DNA of 64,000 nt, taken from the NCBI GenBank assembly GCA_032358165.1, contig JAALGY010000014.1, forward strand, positions 434,001 to 498,000, written 5' to 3'. Under the pieces are notes generated by a model that had not been told where the DNA came from, made no database searches, and worked only from the letters and a program-made list of their open reading frames with translations. Within the stretch, counting starts at the first letter, position 1, and each line of letters starts with the position of its first letter. A program made the translations under genes and the position numbers. The stretch is from Diplosphaera chodatii. Taxonomy: Eukaryota > Chlorophyta > Trebouxiophyceae > Prasiolales > Stichococcaceae. Of this stretch, positions 59,955 to 64,000 are shown piece after piece.

Positions 59955-62286
59955 CTCAGCTTCGCCCATGGATCGCAGATCAGATTGCAAGTGATAGACG
60001 CCAGTCCCAGCATATCCAAGACTGCAATGCTCTTCTGTGCGAACTGGTACGAACGCTGCTCGTTGTCAAAGGTGATATGCATGCACATCCTCCATTGGCA
60101 TGACTGCAGGAAGGTCTTCAGGACACCCAAATTGGAGCCACCAATCAGTTTCCTGCAGAAAATTGCACACAGGCTCCATGATGCGCATGTGCTTCTCCTG
60201 ACGGCTCCTGCACCGAGCTCGGATCATGTAACTTCTTGTACAACTCGTGAGGTTTGTGACAGGGGTCAGTATGGTATCCACGCACATAGACGCACTGATC
60301 CGCTGCGTCGCATCGCAGAGCAGCGTATATGCCTGGATCTGCTTGTAGACGACTCACCGCTAGACAGGCGAGCAACCACGCGATTGCGCATTGGAAATCG
60401 GTAGATCCCCAAGCTGACCTGCTCGTGCGCCCTGATGTCACGTCTGTGGTGTATCTATACCATACACTTCATGCTGGTCACCCCTCTGCCACTGCAGCAC
60501 CGATGCGCACAGCAACAGCGCAGCGGAGACGGGCAGGGAGCTTGCCGATCTACGATAGCATGAAGTGCAGCGCACACGCCCGAGTGAGCACTTTCTTGGG
60601 TGTGCACCTCAAGCGATCAGCGCCTCGTGCCAAAGCCCTGTACTTATCAAAAGCAGCGAGCCATCAGGCTGCCCGCCAAATGCCCATCGGATGTATTGGG
60701 GACCAGCATGCACACAATATTCACGTGAATGGTGGATCCATACTGTCAGTCGTGATGTGAGCGCATGCTGAGGCGGTGTCTGGGCTTGTCGCTGGGAGCT
60801 TGACCTATGCTGCTGCCTTTTGTGCGCAGGAGTTGCAGCTGCCGGCCGCCGAAGCGGACCTACTAAGACCACGGGCGCAGCGGCTCAAGTCGGCAGCCAA
60901 GCGGTGGGGCATTCACCTCGAGACCGGATGGTAAGAGTTTGCTGCCAGCCGCGTCGTGGCCACACATGCCACTGCTGGATGCACACCTGGTCGCCAGCTC
61001 TGGTTGCTGCAAGGCAGTGCTTGTAAAAAAATTGCACAGTCACGCCGAGGAGCCCTGCAGCACTCAATGTTGACAATGGCTGCCCCTCCTGCAGTGTTGT
61101 ACTGTGTTCAATGCAATCGCATCCTAACTTGTAAAGGGCGTGTGTAGACACACGGGATTGGTTGCCTGAGAGGCAACCAGCACTCAACGACCATGATGGT
61201 CGTCCCCAGGGTGGCTGAACATACAGCTACCATATCCCGCCACAGGGCGGGTCAGGTTACTGCTACAGGGCAGGTCAGATACAGTGCTGCACAACATGCA
61301 GGTAGCGGAGCATCTAGATGTTCCAGAGGACCAGCGCAGGGCGCTTGAGCCTGGAGTTACACACGGCACCGATGCAGGATTGGTGGCTGGCTGTTGTTGA
61401 CCTCGGTGGTTCTGTGTCACCTGGTGTCTGATGCAGGGTGTCAAGTGTTGAAAAGGGCTGGGTAAAACTAAAGTTTACAAGGCCTGGCAGCGCCGCCTGT
61501 GCCATGCACCCTGCAACCATACTGACATCATGTATGAGCTATCGTGCAGTACATATCAGACCACGAACTCTTGGGTCTTGCTTTGCTCATGTCCTCTGAG
61601 GGCGCCCATGTCGCTGCATTGCTTGAGCATACTGTGATCGTCAGGTCGCAGGTGTCATGATTGCTTATGCTCACCTGCTGCACGACATCACGTTGTTCAT
61701 CGATTATCTGCTCATACACACACGCAATGTGCATGGCTGTAGGTCCACACATACAATACGTGATGGCTGCCGCTGGGGCAACGTCATGTCACTCGTCACA
61801 TGTGACACGACGGGCATATTCTGACACGCCCCAAAAGGACACTGGCATGGCGTGATGTAGATAGAAGTGAAGTAGTGGACGATCGCTTGCCATACAAAGG
61901 CTGACCAATGAATGGCAATGTTTGGACAGCAGCCGACTGCAATGTCCCGCCCGTCGTTTAACTGGCGTTGCACCCTGTGGCCAAATTCTCACGCCCCTGA
62001 TGGCATCGAGGCAGATCGTTAGAACACAAGATGGGCTTGCAGCGCGTTGCTTATAATTATGCCTGACCGGAGAGCTCATCAGAGTAAGCGACAGGCCGAC
62101 AATGAACTCATACACCATCGTTACGCAGGGACAAGCAAAGTCTAGGCATGTATGTCGGCATGACTTGACCACCGCGGTGCCGGATGGCGCCTTGATGGGC
62201 GCCTTGATGGGACAATTGCTGAACTGATTGGCGAAGCGGGCTGCAGCATCGCCTGTTAACGTGACTGAACACGACCGGCATAAGAC
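59955..62286. other. Interval with one probable orphan exon, otherwise unassigned
   Basis: This lies between the divergent starts of gene A (minus) and the XPG-like gene (plus). A good plus-strand exon sits at 60831-60932 (acceptor GTGCGCAG, donor GTAAGA), reading ELQLPAAEADLLRPRAQRLK then SAAKRWGIHLETGW. An upstream plus frame at 60559-60760 contains KALYLSKAASHQAARQMP. These may belong to a small gene of unknown function. Minus-strand 60070-60440 also has natural-looking but unjoinable frames. Nothing was recognised from 61.1 to 62.28 kb. Confidence 0.35.
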
Positions 62287-64000
62287 ATGGGGCAGAGCTC
62301 CGTGCCCGACCTGTTGAACGAGGCGCGCAATGACGCGGCGCCTGACAGCAAGTTGAGAGGGAAGCGTGCCATTGTCGATGGCCCAATGGTCATCCGCACC
62401 AGCGGTGGCGACACAGCGCGCACCAGGGCCCTTTTGCAGCGGCTGAGCAATGCTGCTGGCAGCATGCTGGTGACTGCAAACGCATGCGCATTCTGTTGCA
62501 CGCGCATGCATCGCATTCAAACAGGCGCCCTGCTGCGAGGATGGGAGGTGCTGGCTTTACCTGATCATGGACATCATCGATCTTACTCGCAGGTAGTGTT
62601 CGAGACGCTCAGCGCCCCGGCCTACAAGTTGCTCTGCAGGTGAAGCACCCCTCTGCCGTGTACCAGACTGTCAGCAAAAGTTCGCGCGGCTTCTTTATTC
62701 ATTGGACGAATGCTTCAGCGATGAGTGCGATGACACCGGGGTGTCGAGCCATATCGATCGCTGGACACCCAGCCTGGTAGTACATGCAGGGCCCTGAGGC
62801 GGGGGCTGAGCTCCGGAGAGCAGGTACTGGCCGCCATGCACAGCTCTTCCCTGCACCTCTCCCCCGACGAGGAGGTCATCCTGGATTTGATCCCATGGCT
62901 GAGGTAGGTAGGGGTTGCACGAGTCAGCTGTGCAACACACCAGCCAAACCATTGCATACATGATGCCTTCTGCACGAGCGACCGGCAGAGGGGCTCTGAA
63001 CAGACAATGCTCGAATGCTGGCCTCAGGGAGCACGACATCCCCTTCGTGGGTTGCATCGGCGAGGCGGACCCGCAAATCCTGTACATGGCCCAGCCGGGG
63101 GACGTTGTCATCAGCAGGGACAATGACTACCTGATTTGGGGCTGCGAGATGGCCTGGCTGCTGCCCTCGTGCGACCCTCTGTTGACGCTGATTGTGACTG
63201 TCTTGTACCACTGCAGCCAGACGCCAGGGTATCGCAGTTCGCCTATAGCTACCCAGGATGTAGTTGCTGCACCTACTGGCTGGCTGTCCTCATCTGCATC
63301 TCAACATGCAGTACTGTCAGATGTGTGACCTGACTTGTGGTGGCATCTACGTCGCTGCAGGGGCCTCATGCAGCACACCACCCAGGAGGCGGTGTACATG
63401 ACGGAGGAGGAGGCGGCGCGGGCGGGCAACGGCGCCAAAGCGGGCCCGCTGGCAGGCCTGCCGCCCGCCACCTTCCGCACCGCATCAATGGTGCTGGGCG
63501 GGTCAGACTATCAGGTACAGTCCTGGTCCGTGGCAGATGACCTGAGCAGATGCACTGCGCTAGTTGCTGTATACTTACAGTGCTCAGGCAGCTCGAGGTG
63601 ACATGCGCCGCGCCAGCAGATGCTGGTGATGCTTCATATTGACAGTTGCAGTTGTGCTGGTGGACTGGCAGGTCTACCACCCCTGGGGCGTGACAATGCG
63701 CCGGTATGTGCAGCGCCTGCTGCTGGCCATGGAGCAGGTTGGCGGCAGGATGCTGTCCGATGCGGAGGTGAGAGCATGCTGTCCCGGACCTGATGGCCTG
63801 GAGTATGTCATGTCACATCATCAGCGGCAGCCAGTCACTGCCGCATCTGCACTGCAGCCGGCCACCGTGCCAACTGCAACCGCTATGCTGTTCTGTCCGA
63901 CAGGAATGGTGTGCACGAAATCTCAGGAAGGTGCTGTGCCCACTGCAGGTCATCAGCACGCTGGTGGACCTCTGCAGAGAGCTGCATGACAGGGCGCCCG
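62287..64000 (+). CDS. XPG/FEN1-family nuclease, 5' part
   Basis: Structure-specific DNA nuclease family. The start MGQSSVPDLLNEARNDAAPD at 62287 keeps the Met-Gly N-terminus and continues LRGKRAIVDGPMVIRTSGGD, matching the XPG-N pattern with its metal-binding Asp. Next exons: FETLSAPAYKLLCR (about 62593-62640); ALRRGLSSGEQVLAAMHSSS through LDLIPWLR (about 62791-62905). The XPG-I block (about 62990-63230) reads LREHDIPFVGCIGEADPQIL and VVISRDNDYLIWGC, keeping the acidic EAD and RDND residues. An exon at about 63361-63513 ends ASMVLGGSDYQ, like the LGSDY of the helix-turn-helix region. VYHPWGVTMRRYVQRLL follows, and then VISTLVDLCRELHD at the window edge. The usual GIG motif after GSDY is not seen, so it is a divergent member. 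The gene continues beyond the window. Confidence 0.72.

Noticed and set aside
61789..62520. 243-codon open frame on the minus strand
   Set aside because: Its right half is antisense to the XPG-N exon at 62287 onward, which has recognisable family residues; the rest shows no protein features.
1..64000. tRNA, rRNA or CRISPR elements
   Set aside because: No convincing cloverleaf, rRNA core sequence or regularly spaced repeat array was seen by eye; tRNAscan-SE and Infernal would be decisive.

Overview
The window looks like nuclear DNA of a green alga (Chlorophyta; the class cannot be fixed from sequence alone). Genes are split into many short exons with GT..AG junctions, and the acceptors are nearly always CTGCAG or TTGCAG. 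Coding stretches are GC-rich and CA/TG-rich. An AP2-domain protein, a multi-exon ubiquitin-specific protease (USP), PARP catalytic domains and an XPG/FEN nuclease are all eukaryotic families, and tandem AP2 domains point to the green lineage. I saw no prokaryotic operon, CRISPR array, rRNA or convincing tRNA. Exon limits come from reading conserved protein blocks and splice signals by eye, so most gene spans are approximate to tens or hundreds of bases.

Layout. At 1.76-2.04 kb (-) is the 3' end of a Gly/Cys-rich protein. At 3.2-6.05 kb and 7.17-10.17 kb (-) lie two tandem paralogous ADP-ribosyltransferases (PARP catalytic fold), each preceded by a homologous Cys-rich 5' exon. At 10.94-11.91 kb (-) is a 5'-truncated F-box/LRR relic. 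At 11.99-14.15 kb (+) and 14.2-17.33 kb (-) is a convergent pair of uncharacterised genes; the first resembles a USP C-terminus. At 18.03-19.80 kb (+) is a two-AP2-domain protein. The stretch 20.3-24.9 kb holds weakly supported exons on both strands. At 25.58-29.5 kb (-) is a USP deubiquitinase. At 30.4-31.63 kb (-) and 32.08-33.70 kb (+) is a divergent pair of predicted secreted proteins.

From 34.4 to 59.95 kb (-) there is an array of F-box/LRR genes of about 4 kb and 11-13 exons each. It contains a direct tandem duplication of 11,193 bp (34407-45599 and 45600-56792), identical everywhere I compared. The array reads, in window order: C copy 1, B copy 1, 5'-truncated A fragment, C copy 2, B copy 2, intact A. 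The right breakpoint cuts an LRR exon of gene A. At 62.29 kb (+) an XPG/FEN1-type nuclease gene starts and runs off the window end.

Working together: the neighbourhood is enriched in protein-modification genes (PARP pair, USP, F-box/LRR array). F-box proteins normally recruit substrates to SCF ubiquitin ligases, USPs reverse ubiquitination, and PARP-family enzymes modify proteins or nucleic acids with ADP-ribose. That these act in one pathway here is inference from proximity only. The strongest observation is the exact 11.2-kb tandem duplication inside the F-box/LRR array, which is either a very recent duplication or an assembly artefact.
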